Below, one piece after another: positions 35,655 through 44,036 of a DNA stretch of 64,000 nucleotides; position 1 is the first letter of the stretch, and each line of letters starts with the position of its first letter. Made by a program: the position numbers and the translations under genes. The DNA comes from Dokdonella_A sp014338185. Its GTDB lineage: Bacteria > Pseudomonadota > Gammaproteobacteria > Xanthomonadales > Rhodanobacteraceae. Under the pieces are notes generated by a model. It was not told where the DNA came from. It saw only the letters and a program-made list of their open reading frames with translations, and did no database searches. The stretch is from assembly GCA_030263295.1 (NCBI GenBank), contig SZOS01000009.1, positions 1 through 64,000 of the forward strand. Direction: 5' to 3'.

Positions 35655-38480
35655 TCACGGCACGGGCTTGCCGTTGGCGTCGAGAATCTGCACTTCGCCG
35701 AGGCCAAGCTTGCGCACGGGTGCCTCGATCTGCTTGAGGTCACCGACCACCACCCAGGTCAGGGCATCGGGATGGATGACTTCGCGGGCCGCCGCGCGAA
35801 CCTGATCGTCGGTCTGCGCCTCGATGCGTGCCTTGAGTGTGGTCACGTAGTCGTCGGGACGCTCATACAGGACATTGCTTGCCAGCGCGCCCAGCACCGC
35901 CGAGGTCATCTGGAACGCACCCGGCAGGGCGCGCACTTTCCCCACCTTGATCTTGTCGATCTCGGCGTGGGTGAGGGGCCGGTCGCCGTTGACCTCGCGC
36001 GCTTCGCGCAGGATCTCGGCCAGTGACGGCGCGGTCTTGTCGGTCTGTACCGGCGCATACAGCATGAAGGGACGCTGTCCGATCGCGCTGCTGAGGAAAC
36101 TGCCCGCGCCGTAGGCCCAGTGCTTGTCCTCGCGCAGGTTCATGTTCAGGCGCGAGGTGAAGCTGCCACCGAACGCTCCGTTCATGGTTTCGATGTCGAG
36201 GTTGTTGGGCGCCTTGGTCGAGGGCGCGACTTCACCGGCGAGAATCATGGTCTGTGGTGCGCCGGGCTTGTCCATGAGGAACACGCGCGGTGCCTTGGGC
36301 AGCGGCACCGCGGCGATGTTGCGCGCAGGGATCGGTGCGGCCGGTGCCTGCCAATCGCCGAACACTGCATCCAGCTGCGGCAGGATGCGCTCGAGCGTGG
36401 TGTCGCCCGCGACCAGGATGGTGACGTTGTCGGCCCGCACGTAGTCGCGCACGAAATCCTGCATGTCCTTCGCGGCCAGTGCCTTGATCGAGCTCTCGTC
36501 GCCCGAGCCCGTGAACGGAATCGCATAGGCGTGGCCCGCGCCATACAGCAGCGGTGGCAACGCGCGCAGCGCCAGCGCCATCGGCTGGGTCTTTTCCTGC
36601 GCGATGCGCGCCAGCCACTGGCCGCGCACGCGCTCGGTGTCGGCATCGCGGAAAGCCGGATTGCGCACCACGTCGGCAAACAGTGCCAGCGATGGCTCCA
36701 GCTGCGAGCTCAGGGCATTGAGGCTGGCCGAACTGCTGTCCAGGCCGGCGCCGGTGGACACGATCGCGCCCAAGCGCTGGCTGCGCTTGGCGATCTCCAC
36801 CGAATCAAGCGTGGTGGTGCCTTCATCGAGCATGCCCATGGTGAACGAGGCGGTGCCGAGCTTGCGGCCCTGGTCGGCGGCATAGCCGCCGCCGAACAGC
36901 AGCTGCACGTGAACCACCGGAATCGAGTGGCGCTGCGCGAGCAGCACCGCAATACCGTTCTTCAACTTGCCGCGTTCGATCGCCGGATAGCTCAGATCCG
37001 GGTAGCGGGTGACCTCGGGCACGCCCTTGCTGCGGTCCACGTCCGACTTTACGGTGCGAAATCGTGCCTTCGGCGGCAGCTTGGCGGCGGGTCGGCCGCT
37101 GGTCGCGGGCAGGCCCGCGCGTTCGGTCTCATCCTCGAACACGGGTTTCTCGCCCGGCTTGGCAGGAATCACCGTGAGCGTGTAGTCGCCGCGGCTGAGC
37201 CACTTGCGCGCAGCCGCGAGCACGCTCTGCGGCGTGGCCGCATCCAGTTGCGCGAGGTCGCGGCGGTACGCGCCCGGGTCGCCGCGGTAGACCTGGCCTT
37301 CGGCGAGGATCGCGGCCTTGACGTTGACGTTCTCGAGCGGGCGGATGAAGCGCGCCTTCGCGTCGGTCCTGATGCGTTCGAGCTCCTCGGCGGTGGGTCC
37401 GTCCTTGAGGAAGCGCTGCCATTCATCGGCGATCGCGGCCTCGACCTTGGCCGGATCGACGCCGTTCTTGACGTTGGCGCTGAGCTGGAACAGCGAGGCC
37501 AGTGCAAAGGGTTGCACCTCGACCGAGACCGAGTCGACCAGCTTGTCCTGATACACGAGGCGCTGGTACAGGCGCGAGGTGCGGCCGCCGCCAAGGATCG
37601 ATGCGGCCAGTTCGAGCTGGACCTCGTCGGGGTCGGCCAGGTCGGGCACGTTCCAGGTGCGCACGATGCGCGTCTGCGCCACCGTGTCGACCATGCTGTC
37701 GCGGGTGGATGTGGTGCGCGCGGCGACCCATGGCTGCTGGCGTGCGACCGGCGGACCCGCGGGGATGTCGCCGAAGTAGCGCAGCATCTTGTCGCGGGCC
37801 ACCTCCGCGGTGATGTCGCCGGCCAGCACCACGGTCACGTTGGCTGCGCCGTAGTAGTCGGTGAACCAGCGCTTGACGTCGGCGAGCGATGCCGCGTCGA
37901 GATCCTTCATCGAGCCGATGGTGTCGTGGTGGTAGGGATGGTTGGCCGGGAACACGTTGGCCGACACGCGCTGGTCGACGCGGCCGTAGGGCTGGTTCTC
38001 GCCCTGACGCTTCTCGTTCTGCACCACGCCGCGTTGTTCGTCCAGGTCCTTCTGCCCGATCGCGCCGAGCAGGTGGCCCATGCGGTCGGACTCCATCCAC
38101 AACGCCATGTCCAGCGCAGTGGTCGGCACGGTCTCGAAATAATTGGTGCGGTCGTACCAGGTGGTGCCGTTCATGTCGGTCGCGCCGACCAGTTCGAACG
38201 GACGGAAGAATTCGTCGCGATGGTTTTCCGACCCCTGGAACATCAGGTGCTCGAACAGGTGGGCGAAGCCGGTCTTGCCCTTGGGCTCGTCGGCCGAACC
38301 GACGTGGTACCACACGCTGACCGCCACCACGGGCGCCTTGTGGTCCTCGCTGACCACCACGGTCAGGCCGTTGGGCAGCGTGAAACGCGTGAACGGAATG
38401 TCGACGGAGTCGCTGCCGGTGGCAGCGTTCACGCTGCCGAAGCAGAGCGCGGCGAGCAGGGACAGCCAGAACTGGCGCAT
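35655..38480 (-). CDS. M16 family zinc metallopeptidase (two tandem domains)
   Basis: A 941-residue periplasmic pitrilysin-like protease. A signal peptide (MRQFWLSLLAALCFGSVNA) is followed by an active N-terminal domain with the inverted zinc site H74-L-F-E77-H78 and the third ligand Glu156 in GVVQNEKRQ. A second, inactive M16 domain begins near residue 500 (KLKNGIAVLLAQRHSIPVVHVQLLFGGG), where the zinc motif is absent, and it closes with the conserved RLNMNLREDKHWAYGAGS. Tandem active/inactive domains are normal for this family, which degrades small peptides. The gene stands alone. Confidence 0.92.
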   Translation of the reverse strand: MRQFWLSLLAALCFGSVNAATGSDSVDIPFTRFTLPNGLTVVVSEDHKAPVVAVSVWYHVGSADEPKGKTGFAHLFEHLMFQGSENHRDEFFRPFELVGATDMNGTTWYDRTNYFETVPTTALDMALWMESDRMGHLLGAIGQKDLDEQRGVVQNEKRQGENQPYGRVDQRVSANVFPANHPYHHDTIGSMKDLDAASLADVKRWFTDYYGAANVTVVLAGDITAEVARDKMLRYFGDIPAGPPVARQQPWVAARTTSTRDSMVDTVAQTRIVRTWNVPDLADPDEVQLELAASILGGGRTSRLYQRLVYQDKLVDSVSVEVQPFALASLFQLSANVKNGVDPAKVEAAIADEWQRFLKDGPTAEELERIRTDAKARFIRPLENVNVKAAILAEGQVYRGDPGAYRRDLAQLDAATPQSVLAAARKWLSRGDYTLTVIPAKPGEKPVFEDETERAGLPATSGRPAAKLPPKARFRTVKSDVDRSKGVPEVTRYPDLSYPAIERGKLKNGIAVLLAQRHSIPVVHVQLLFGGGYAADQGRKLGTASFTMGMLDEGTTTLDSVEIAKRSQRLGAIVSTGAGLDSSSASLNALSSQLEPSLALFADVVRNPAFRDADTERVRGQWLARIAQEKTQPMALALRALPPLLYGAGHAYAIPFTGSGDESSIKALAAKDMQDFVRDYVRADNVTILVAGDTTLERILPQLDAVFGDWQAPAAPIPARNIAAVPLPKAPRVFLMDKPGAPQTMILAGEVAPSTKAPNNLDIETMNGAFGGSFTSRLNMNLREDKHWAYGAGSFLSSAIGQRPFMLYAPVQTDKTAPSLAEILREAREVNGDRPLTHAEIDKIKVGKVRALPGAFQMTSAVLGALASNVLYERPDDYVTTLKARIEAQTDDQVRAAAREVIHPDALTWVVVGDLKQIEAPVRKLGLGEVQILDANGKPVP

Positions 38481-38684
38481 GGAGGGGCTTCCTTGTGCAG
38501 GGGGAGGAACGCAGCAGCGCGGCGAGACTACGGGGCCGCCGGCCTACGCGCAACGCACGCAAGTCACGGTCAGGCCCTGACCCCGCCCGGGCCCGCGAGT
38601 TCCCGTCGTGCCCACAGGTGCGAGGCGCGCCGCCGATGAACCTGCGGCCCGGCGCATGCCTTGGGTCCGCGCGATGCGTGCGGC

Positions 38685-38690
38685 CATAAT
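38685..38690 (+). promoter_or_regulatory. -10 element for a leaderless trmL transcript
   Basis: CATAAT (five of six matches to TATAAT) ends five bases before the GTG start of trmL at 38696. No ribosome-binding site is present, which fits leaderless initiation. Confidence 0.4.
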
Positions 38691-38695
38691 GCGAC

Positions 38696-39163
38696 GTGCT
38701 CCACGTCGTCCTGCACCAGCCGCAGATTCCACCCAACACCGGCAACGTGATCCGGCTGTGCGCCAACAGTGGCGCCGCGCTGCATCTGCTGCGGCCGCTC
38801 GGCTTTGCGCTCGACCATGCGCGCATGCGGCGGGCCGGGCTCGACTACCACGAGTTCGCCGAGCTCGCGGTGCATGAGGATTTCGCCGCTTTCCTCGCCA
38901 GCGTGCGGCCACGGCGCGTGTTTGCGTTGTCCACCCGCGGCGCCACGCGCCACGACGCGGTGGCTTATGCGCCGGGCGATGCACTGCTGTTCGGCTCGGA
39001 AACAGCGGGTCTGCCGCAGGCGCTGCTCGATGGGCTGCCCGCCGAGCAGCGCCTGTACCTGCCGATGCGGCCTCACAACCGCAGCCTCAACCTGTCCAAT
39101 GCGGTTGCGGTGGTTGTCTACGAAGCCTGGCGCCAGCTCGGCTTTGTGGGCGCCACACGCTGA
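38696..39163 (+). CDS. trmL: tRNA (cytidine(34)-2'-O)-methyltransferase
   Basis: A 155-residue SPOUT methyltransferase that methylates the wobble ribose of certain leucine tRNAs using S-adenosylmethionine. The SPOUT knot motifs are visible: LHQPQIPPNTGNVIRLCAN at the N-terminus, LLFGSETAGLP in the middle and the C-terminal PMRPHNRSLNLSNAVAVVVYEAWRQ. Length and order are typical of TrmL (YibK). The start is GTG at 38696, giving the normal MLHVVLHQPQIPPNTGN. There is no ribosome-binding site, but a -10 element lies immediately upstream. Confidence 0.95.
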   Translation: MLHVVLHQPQIPPNTGNVIRLCANSGAALHLLRPLGFALDHARMRRAGLDYHEFAELAVHEDFAAFLASVRPRRVFALSTRGATRHDAVAYAPGDALLFGSETAGLPQALLDGLPAEQRLYLPMRPHNRSLNLSNAVAVVVYEAWRQLGFVGATR

Positions 39164-39568
39164 GCGCCACGCCGGCCACCGCCTGCCGTGACCGCAGCGC
39201 GGTTCGCTGCGGCTCCAAACCGTCGCGCAATCACGTCCACCACGATGACTCGATGCGCGCATCGCGGTCGCGTGGATCGCGCCCCGTACACTGTCCGCGA
39301 CTGTCCGCGGGCACTTGCACGCACCCGGCCTGCGGGCATCGCGACGCATGGGCCGGACGCCCGCCGCAGTCAGGCGCAAGGACCGCGGTGGCGCTGCATG
39401 AGCGCGGTTTTTGCGGTGTTTGCGCGGGATTTTCACCACTGCGGCTGCCTGATGCGCGCAGGCGCAGCGGCGTGGCATCGGCGATGGCGCGGCGCGTTGG
39501 CATCGCGGTCACGGCGTTGGCACGACCCTTGCGAGAGGCATGTCGAAGCCCTTGAAAAGGAGTACGCC
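39164..39568. other. Long gap upstream of the small secreted protein
   Basis: About 400 bases between trmL and the small secreted protein. An open frame in phase with the downstream gene extends back to 39188, but it is Arg/Thr-rich with no ribosome site and is rejected. The gap ends in a sigma-54 promoter and AAAAGGAG. The 150-350 bases before it could hold binding sites for an activator; none was identified. Confidence 0.4.
39518..39533 (+). promoter_or_regulatory. Sigma-54 (RpoN) promoter
   Basis: TGGCACG-accc-TTGCG matches the consensus TGGCACG-N4-TTGCW at every position except the last W. The invariant GG (39519-39520) and GC (39531-39532) are exactly 10 bases apart, as required. Transcription would start near 39544, giving a leader of about 25 bases with a strong AAAAGGAG ahead of the ATG at 39569. 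An enhancer-binding activator is expected. Confidence 0.7.
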
Positions 39569-39913
39569 ATGAACCTGCATTCCACCCTCGCCTGCGCCGC
39601 CGCCATGGCCGCCACGATCGCCACCCTGGCAGTGCTCGCGCATCCGATCGATGCCGCCCGCACCATCACGATCGACGTCGACGAGGCGCCGCCCGTGGCC
39701 GCGACCTTGCTCCCCACGCTGCGTGTGAGCGCCGATCCGTCCGGGCTCACGCGCGTCGAGCTCGGCGCCGAAGAGCCGTTGCCGGTGGTGTTGTTGCCGA
39801 CCGTGCAGGTACGCGCAAGCCTGCAGCGCGACAGGCCCGGCACATCACGCGCGGCGGTGCGGCTGGCGGCGCTGCCGGCGCAGGGCGGCATGCGCGCGGA
39901 CCGCGCCAACTGA
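39569..39913 (+). CDS. Small secreted protein of unknown function
   Basis: A 114-residue exported protein. An N-terminal signal peptide (about residues 1-30) runs to AHPIDAA. The mature part contains a repeated element, LLPTLRVSAD and LLPTVQVRAS, separated by an acidic, Pro-rich stretch, then an Arg/Ala-rich tail. No family recognised; similar signal-bearing proteins with LLPTxxV repeats seem to occur in relatives, but I cannot verify this. The AAAAGGAG ribosome site six bases before the ATG is among the strongest in the window. Placement behind a sigma-54 promoter suggests conditional expression. Confidence 0.7.
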   Translation: MNLHSTLACAAAMAATIATLAVLAHPIDAARTITIDVDEAPPVAATLLPTLRVSADPSGLTRVELGAEEPLPVVLLPTVQVRASLQRDRPGTSRAAVRLAALPAQGGMRADRAN

Positions 39914-39967
39914 AACGAGGTGGACTGTTGTGGGCCGGTGCGCGATGCGGCAACGGCGCGCCGGATC

Positions 39968-40972
39968 TCAGCGGTACTCGGGTTTCTGTTCGCGCGCGAG
40001 CAGTGCGGCCATGCCCTCGGCGGGCGTGAGTTCCTCGTGCAGCACCTTCTGCACCAGCGCGGTGATCGGCAGTTCCACGCCATGGGCATCGGCGAGCTTC
40101 ATCACCGTGTCGACCGTCTCGATGCTCTCGACCACCTGGCCGATCGCGGCCACCGCCTGCGCCAGTGGCGTGCCCTGGCCCAGCGCGAGGCCGAGGCGAC
40201 GGTTGCGCGACAGGTCGCCGGTGCAGGTGAGCACGAGGTCACCCAGGCCAGCCAGGCCCATGAGCGTCTCCGCGCGCGAGCCCAGCGCCGCGCCCAGGCG
40301 CAACATCTCGGCCAGTCCGCGCGTGATGAGGCCGGCCCGGGCATTGAGGCCCATGCGCATGCCGTCGGCGACACCGGTGGCCACCGCGAGCACGTTCTTC
40401 ATCGCGCCGCCGAGTTCGGCGCCGAGCACGTCGTTGCCGGTGTAGGCACGGAACCGCGGCGAATGCAGTTGCAGCGCCATCGCCTGCGCGAACGCCGCGT
40501 CGGCGCTGTGCACCGTGAGCGCGGTGGGCAGGCCCTGCGCGACCTCGCGTGCGAACGAGGGGCCGGTCACCACCGCCGCGGGGTGCCCGGGCAGATGCTG
40601 CGCGACCAGTTCGTGCAGGAAGCGCCCCGAGCCGGGATCGAAACCCTTGGTGGCCCAGGCGATGCCGGTGCCCGGCGCCACCCACGGCACGATCGCCACG
40701 AGCAGGTCGCGGAAGGCATGGCTGGGCACCGCGATGAGGATCGTGCCCGCATCGCGCACCAGCGGTTCGAGCATCGCGCTCAGCTGCAGCGGCGCGGGCA
40801 GTTCCAGGTCGGGCAGGTAACGTGCGTTGTGGCGTGTCCTGGCCATGTCGACGACGGCCTGCGGCGTGCGACCCCACAGCGTGGTCGGCACGCCGTTGCG
40901 CGCAAGCTGCACGGCCAAGGCCGTGCCCCACGAGCCCGCGCCCAGCACCGCGGTGGCGGCGGCAGTCACCAC
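39968..40972 (-). CDS. gpsA: NAD(P)-dependent glycerol-3-phosphate dehydrogenase
   Basis: GpsA reduces dihydroxyacetone phosphate to sn-glycerol-3-phosphate for phospholipid synthesis. The 334 residues include the cofactor loop LGAGSWGTALA, IAVPSHAFRDLL, the catalytic Lys region ATKGFDPGSG, GPSFAREVAQGLPTA, and the C-terminal GLAGLGDLVLTCTGDLSRNR. The start is GTG at 40972 or the adjacent GTG at 40969, after GGGGTGAGG. It is the last gene of the rhodanese-secB-gpsA unit, a common order in Proteobacteria. It converges on the small secreted protein. Confidence 0.96.
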   Translation of the reverse strand: MVTAAATAVLGAGSWGTALAVQLARNGVPTTLWGRTPQAVVDMARTRHNARYLPDLELPAPLQLSAMLEPLVRDAGTILIAVPSHAFRDLLVAIVPWVAPGTGIAWATKGFDPGSGRFLHELVAQHLPGHPAAVVTGPSFAREVAQGLPTALTVHSADAAFAQAMALQLHSPRFRAYTGNDVLGAELGGAMKNVLAVATGVADGMRMGLNARAGLITRGLAEMLRLGAALGSRAETLMGLAGLGDLVLTCTGDLSRNRRLGLALGQGTPLAQAVAAIGQVVESIETVDTVMKLADAHGVELPITALVQKVLHEELTPAEGMAALLAREQKPEYR

Positions 40973-41030
40973 CTCACCCCGTCACCAGCGCGGGCACACC
41001 CGTCACCCCCGGCTCGCCTGCGCACGCCGA

Positions 41031-41519
41031 TCAGGCGTTGGCGACCTGCGCGCCGGCGCCTTCGGCCTGGCGGCGCATCTGCTCCGCGTACAGCGCGTCG
41101 AAGTTGATCGGTTGCAGGAACAGCGGCGGGAACCCGCCACTCTGCACCAGGTCCGAAATCACCTGGCGCACATAGGGGAACAGCGCGTTGGGGCAGTAGC
41201 TGCCAAGGATCGCATTGCGGCTGGCATCGTCGAAACCGGCCACGCCGAAGATGCCGGCCTGCTGCACTTCGGCGAGGTAGGCGGTCTTGTCGCCGACCTT
41301 GCAGGTGGCGGTCACGCTGAGCACGACCTCGTACACGTCCGGACCGAGCACGTTGGCACGCTGGCTCAGGTTGAGCTCGACGTTGGGCTGGCCCTGCTCC
41401 TGGAAGATCTGCGGTGCGCCGGGCGCTTCGAACGAAACGTCCTTGATGTAGATGCGCTGCAGGTTGAGTTGCGCCTGCGGCTGGGTCTGGCCGTCGGTGG
41501 CGCCGTTGCTGCTTGCCAT
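41031..41519 (-). CDS. secB: Protein-export chaperone SecB
   Basis: A 162-residue tetrameric cytoplasmic chaperone that keeps preproteins unfolded and delivers them to SecA. The SecB core is clear: LQRIYIKDVSFEAPGAP, YEVVLSVTATCK, QQAGIFGVAGF and CPNALFPYVRQVISDLVQSGGFPPLFLQPINF. Length and N-terminal Gln-rich extension are normal. The ATG at 41519 follows AAGGAT at suitable spacing. It lies between the rhodanese and gpsA genes, as in many gammaproteobacteria. Confidence 0.97.
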   Translation of the reverse strand: MASSNGATDGQTQPQAQLNLQRIYIKDVSFEAPGAPQIFQEQGQPNVELNLSQRANVLGPDVYEVVLSVTATCKVGDKTAYLAEVQQAGIFGVAGFDDASRNAILGSYCPNALFPYVRQVISDLVQSGGFPPLFLQPINFDALYAEQMRRQAEGAGAQVANA

Positions 41520-41601
41520 GGGTATTGATCCTTGCGGCGGGGAAAAGACGCCGATTATCCCATGCCTGCGCCGGCCGCGCACGCGCGCCGCGCCGGTGCG
41601 G

Positions 41602-42045
41602 TCAGCCGCGGCCCTTGACCAGCGGCATCTGCGCCTCGCGCCACGCGGCAATGCCGCCATCGAGCCAGAACACCTTGGCATAGCCGGCCTTCTTGAGCCG
41701 TGCCGCGACCTGCGCCGCGGTGTGGCCGCTGCGGCACACCAGCGCGATCGGCGTCTCGCGCGACTTGGCCAGTTCCTTGTTGTCGGGGTCGACCTGGCTG
41801 GGCAGCAGGTGGCGCGAGCCGGGCACGTGGCCCTTCTCGTACTCGGCCAGCGCCGAGATGTCGATCACGAGCGCATTCTCGCGGTTGATGAGCTGGGTCA
41901 GGCCGGCCGGCGTGAGCGCGGCCCCGCCGCGCAGGAAGCGCTGCATCTGGGTCACCAGCAGTGCGCTGAGCACGCCCACGAACGCGAGCGTGAGCAGCAG
42001 GTGGTTGCCGAGGAACTCGGGCAGGCGGTGGATGAACTCGGACAT
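41602..42045 (-). CDS. Membrane-anchored rhodanese-like protein
   Basis: A 147-residue protein with one N-terminal membrane segment (about 14-31, NHLLLTLAFVGVLSALLV) and a single rhodanese domain. The active-site Cys104 lies in the loop VCRSGHTA, and the GGIAAWREAQMPL end is typical. The domain would handle a persulfide sulfur on the cytoplasmic face. This is the YibN arrangement, encoded next to secB, which the context repeats here. The physiological sulfur acceptor is not known. Confidence 0.9.
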   Translation of the reverse strand: MSEFIHRLPEFLGNHLLLTLAFVGVLSALLVTQMQRFLRGGAALTPAGLTQLINRENALVIDISALAEYEKGHVPGSRHLLPSQVDPDNKELAKSRETPIALVCRSGHTAAQVAARLKKAGYAKVFWLDGGIAAWREAQMPLVKGRG

Positions 42046-42131
42046 GAGGCGCGCAACAACCGGGACGGTTGCCGATTATCGCGGATTCGGCGCCCGCCGG
42101 CACCCGCGGGCCGGCGCGCCGCTGCGCACGT

Positions 42132-42557
42132 TCAGTCGCGCTGGGTGATGTCGGGCAAGCCCGACACCAGCCACCAGTGCTTGCCCGCCTTGTCGTACTT
42201 CCACACGCGCCGGTCGACGATGCTGCGCGCCACCTGGGTGTTGACGTTGAGCAGGTCGAGCCGGACCACCTGGCGCACCTCGTCCGCACTCACCGCCACG
42301 GGCTGGCTTTCGTCGTAGTTGCTCACGCGCACCTGCTTGAGGCGCTCCAGCTCCAGCGAGCTGACCGGGTGCTCGGCCTGGATCTTGGGATCGATGAAGC
42401 CGACGGCCTGCTCGTACTCGCCCCAGCGGATCGCCGCCGCATAGGCACGCAGCGTCTCGTTGAGGATGGTCTGCTTGGAGCGGATTTCCTGGTTGGCGCA
42501 AGCGGCCAGCAGCGCCAGGGCGATGATCAGCGGAACGGACCGGAGCAGGCGGCGCAT
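42132..42557 (-). CDS. Conserved lipoprotein of unknown function
   Basis: A 141-residue predicted lipoprotein with lipobox LAAC (PLIIALALLAACANQ). The mature part is a single domain with EIRSKQTILNETLRAYAAAIRWGEYEQA, VSNYDESQPVAVS, and a C-terminal RRVWKYDKAGKHWWLVSGLP that looks like an NTF2- or cystatin-like fold (helix followed by strands). No named family is certain. It is upstream of the rhodanese-secB-gpsA unit with an 86-base gap and may be separately transcribed. Confidence 0.75.
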   Translation of the reverse strand: MRRLLRSVPLIIALALLAACANQEIRSKQTILNETLRAYAAAIRWGEYEQAVGFIDPKIQAEHPVSSLELERLKQVRVSNYDESQPVAVSADEVRQVVRLDLLNVNTQVARSIVDRRVWKYDKAGKHWWLVSGLPDITQRD

Positions 42558-42652
42558 GCGGATTCTCCGTGCGGGATGCCGACGATTGTGCATCAAGCCG
42601 GGCGGCCGCGCCCACCACCCGCACGCGTCATGCGCGCGGCACCGCTGCCGGC

Positions 42653-43138
42653 TCAGGCCGCGGCCGCATCCGTGCGCAGCGCGACGAAGCGGGCGCTGAG
42701 CGTGGCCGCCTCGCCGCCGTCGGGCAGCGGCACCGTGCACTCCACGCGCAGGCGCGCCTTGCCGCGTGCGGCCAGCGTGTCGAGGAAGGCCGCGCAGGAT
42801 TCGCCCGTGGCCGGCCGCGCCTGGCAGCGCAGTTCGCCCCACACCGGTGCGAGGTAGCGGATCGTGCTGTCCTGCACGTAGATGTCGCAGTCGAGGTCGC
42901 GCCCGGCCACCGCGAGGCGCAGCACGCCCCAGCCGGCCAGTGTCATGAGGCTGGCCAGGCTGCCGCCAAAGGCGCAGCCCTTGTCGTTGATGTTGGGCGC
43001 CAGTGGCGCGGCCAGGGTCAGCGACTCGCCCGCATGCGCGACCACACGCAGCGCCATCGCGCGGGCGAGCGGGATTTGGGCGAGCAGTTCGCGCTCGAGC
43101 GCGGCGGCGGCGGTGGGCATGCGTGGCGACCCGGTCAT
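42653..43138 (-). CDS. YiiD C-terminal-type thioesterase
   Basis: A 161-residue hotdog-fold protein. The pattern LERELLAQIPLARAMALRVV, then LAPNINDKGCAFGGSLASLMTLAGWGVL, matches the putative thioesterase domain found at the C-terminus of YiiD. The central NDKGCAFGGS holds the likely active-site region. It would hydrolyse an acyl-CoA or acyl-ACP; the substrate is unknown. It is divergent from hemD, sharing a 54-base gap. An ATG six codons downstream (MPTAAAALEREL) is an alternative start. Confidence 0.82.
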   Translation of the reverse strand: MTGSPRMPTAAAALERELLAQIPLARAMALRVVAHAGESLTLAAPLAPNINDKGCAFGGSLASLMTLAGWGVLRLAVAGRDLDCDIYVQDSTIRYLAPVWGELRCQARPATGESCAAFLDTLAARGKARLRVECTVPLPDGGEAATLSARFVALRTDAAAA

Positions 43139-43178
43139 GAGGTGGAGGCGCGGCCCGCGGCCGCGGCGAGCCGCGCAT

Positions 43179-43184
43179 TATCAT
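43179..43184 (+). promoter_or_regulatory. -10 element close to the hemD start
   Basis: TATCAT at 43179-43184 ends eight bases before the ATG at 43193, compatible with a very short or absent leader. No ribosome-binding site is seen between them. Confidence 0.35.
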
Positions 43185-43192
43185 GCGGACGC

Positions 43193-44002
43193 ATGCCTGC
43201 CACCAAGCCCACGCCAGCCGTCGCGCGCTCGCTTGCCAACGCCACCGTGGTGCTCACGCGCCCGGCCGGCACGGCGCGCGCGCTCGCGCGGCAGGCGCGC
43301 CAGCGCGGCGCGACGGTGCTGCTGCTGCCGGGCCTGGGCCTGAGCATGCGGCGCGAGCCGGCCGTGCTCGAGGCGCTGCGCGCGGCCGACCACGACGACT
43401 GGATCTTCACCAGTCCCGCCGCGGTGCGCGCATGCTTCGCACTGTGGCCGCGGCTGCGGCTGGCGCGCAGCGCGCGTGTGTTCACCGTCGGCGCGGGCAG
43501 CGCGCGCGCGCTGGCGCGCCACGGCCTGTCGGCGCGGATCCCCGACGGCGGCGCCGACAGTGAGGCCTTGCTGGCGATGCCGCAACTCGCAGCCGTGCGC
43601 GGCCGGCGCATCGCGCTGGTCGGTGCGCCGGGCGGACGCAACCTCATCGCGCCCGCGCTCGCCCGGCGCGGCGCCCGCGTCGATGCCCTGCACGTGTACT
43701 AGCGCCGGCCGCCACGGCTCGACCGGCGCCACTTCACCGCGCTGGCGCAGGCCCGCGAGCCGTGGCTCACGCTGCTGTCCAGCGCCGAGGCGCTCACCCA
43801 TCTGGGCGCGCTGCTGCCGCAGCCGCTGCTGGCGCGCTGGCAGGCGCAGCCGCTGGTGGTGGCGAGCCCGCGTCTGGCCGCGCTCGCGCGCGACCACGGT
43901 TTCCGCGAGCCGGTGGTGGCCGCGAGCGCGCTGGGCTGCGACCTGCTCGATGCCGCCGCGGACTGGCTGGTGCGCGGCGCGCGGGTAGGCGCCACCTCAT
44001 GA
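43193..44002 (+). pseudogene. hemD: Uroporphyrinogen-III synthase interrupted by an in-frame amber codon
   Basis: The frame would encode about 268 residues of HemD, which closes hydroxymethylbilane to uroporphyrinogen III. It begins NATVVLTRPAGTARALARQARQRGA and includes DDWIFTSPAAVRACF and IALVGAPGGRNLIAPALARRGARVDALHVY. Codon 170 is TAG (43700-43702) at the place where HemD proteins usually have Y-Q-R, so CAG to TAG is the simplest change. The same frame then continues with RRPPRLDRRHFTALAQ, LTLLSSAEALTHLG and VVASPRLAALARDHGF to a TGA at 44000-44002, all recognisable HemD. TAG is a normal stop here (four genes end with it). It may be a true nonsense mutation, a suppressed codon or a sequencing error. 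Confidence 0.8.
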
Positions 44003-44024
44003 CGCACTGCGTCAGCAGTTGGGC

Positions 44025-44030
44025 TAGCAT
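44025..44030 (+). promoter_or_regulatory. -10 element for a leaderless hemX transcript
   Basis: TAGCAT at 44025-44030 ends six bases before the ATG at 44037. It would give hemX and hemY their own leaderless transcript, independent of the interrupted hemD. Confidence 0.4.
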
Positions 44031-44036
44031 GCGCAC

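Noticed and set aside
39188..39568. In-frame upstream extension of the small secreted protein
   Set aside because: The signal peptide, ribosome site and sigma-54 promoter all place the start at 39569; the extra residues are unconserved-looking Arg/Thr sequence.
43700..43702. TAG as a reassigned sense codon in hemD
   Set aside because: TAG terminates korB, ogt, the SNF2 helicase and the MATE gene, so general reassignment is excluded; a local suppression event remains possible.
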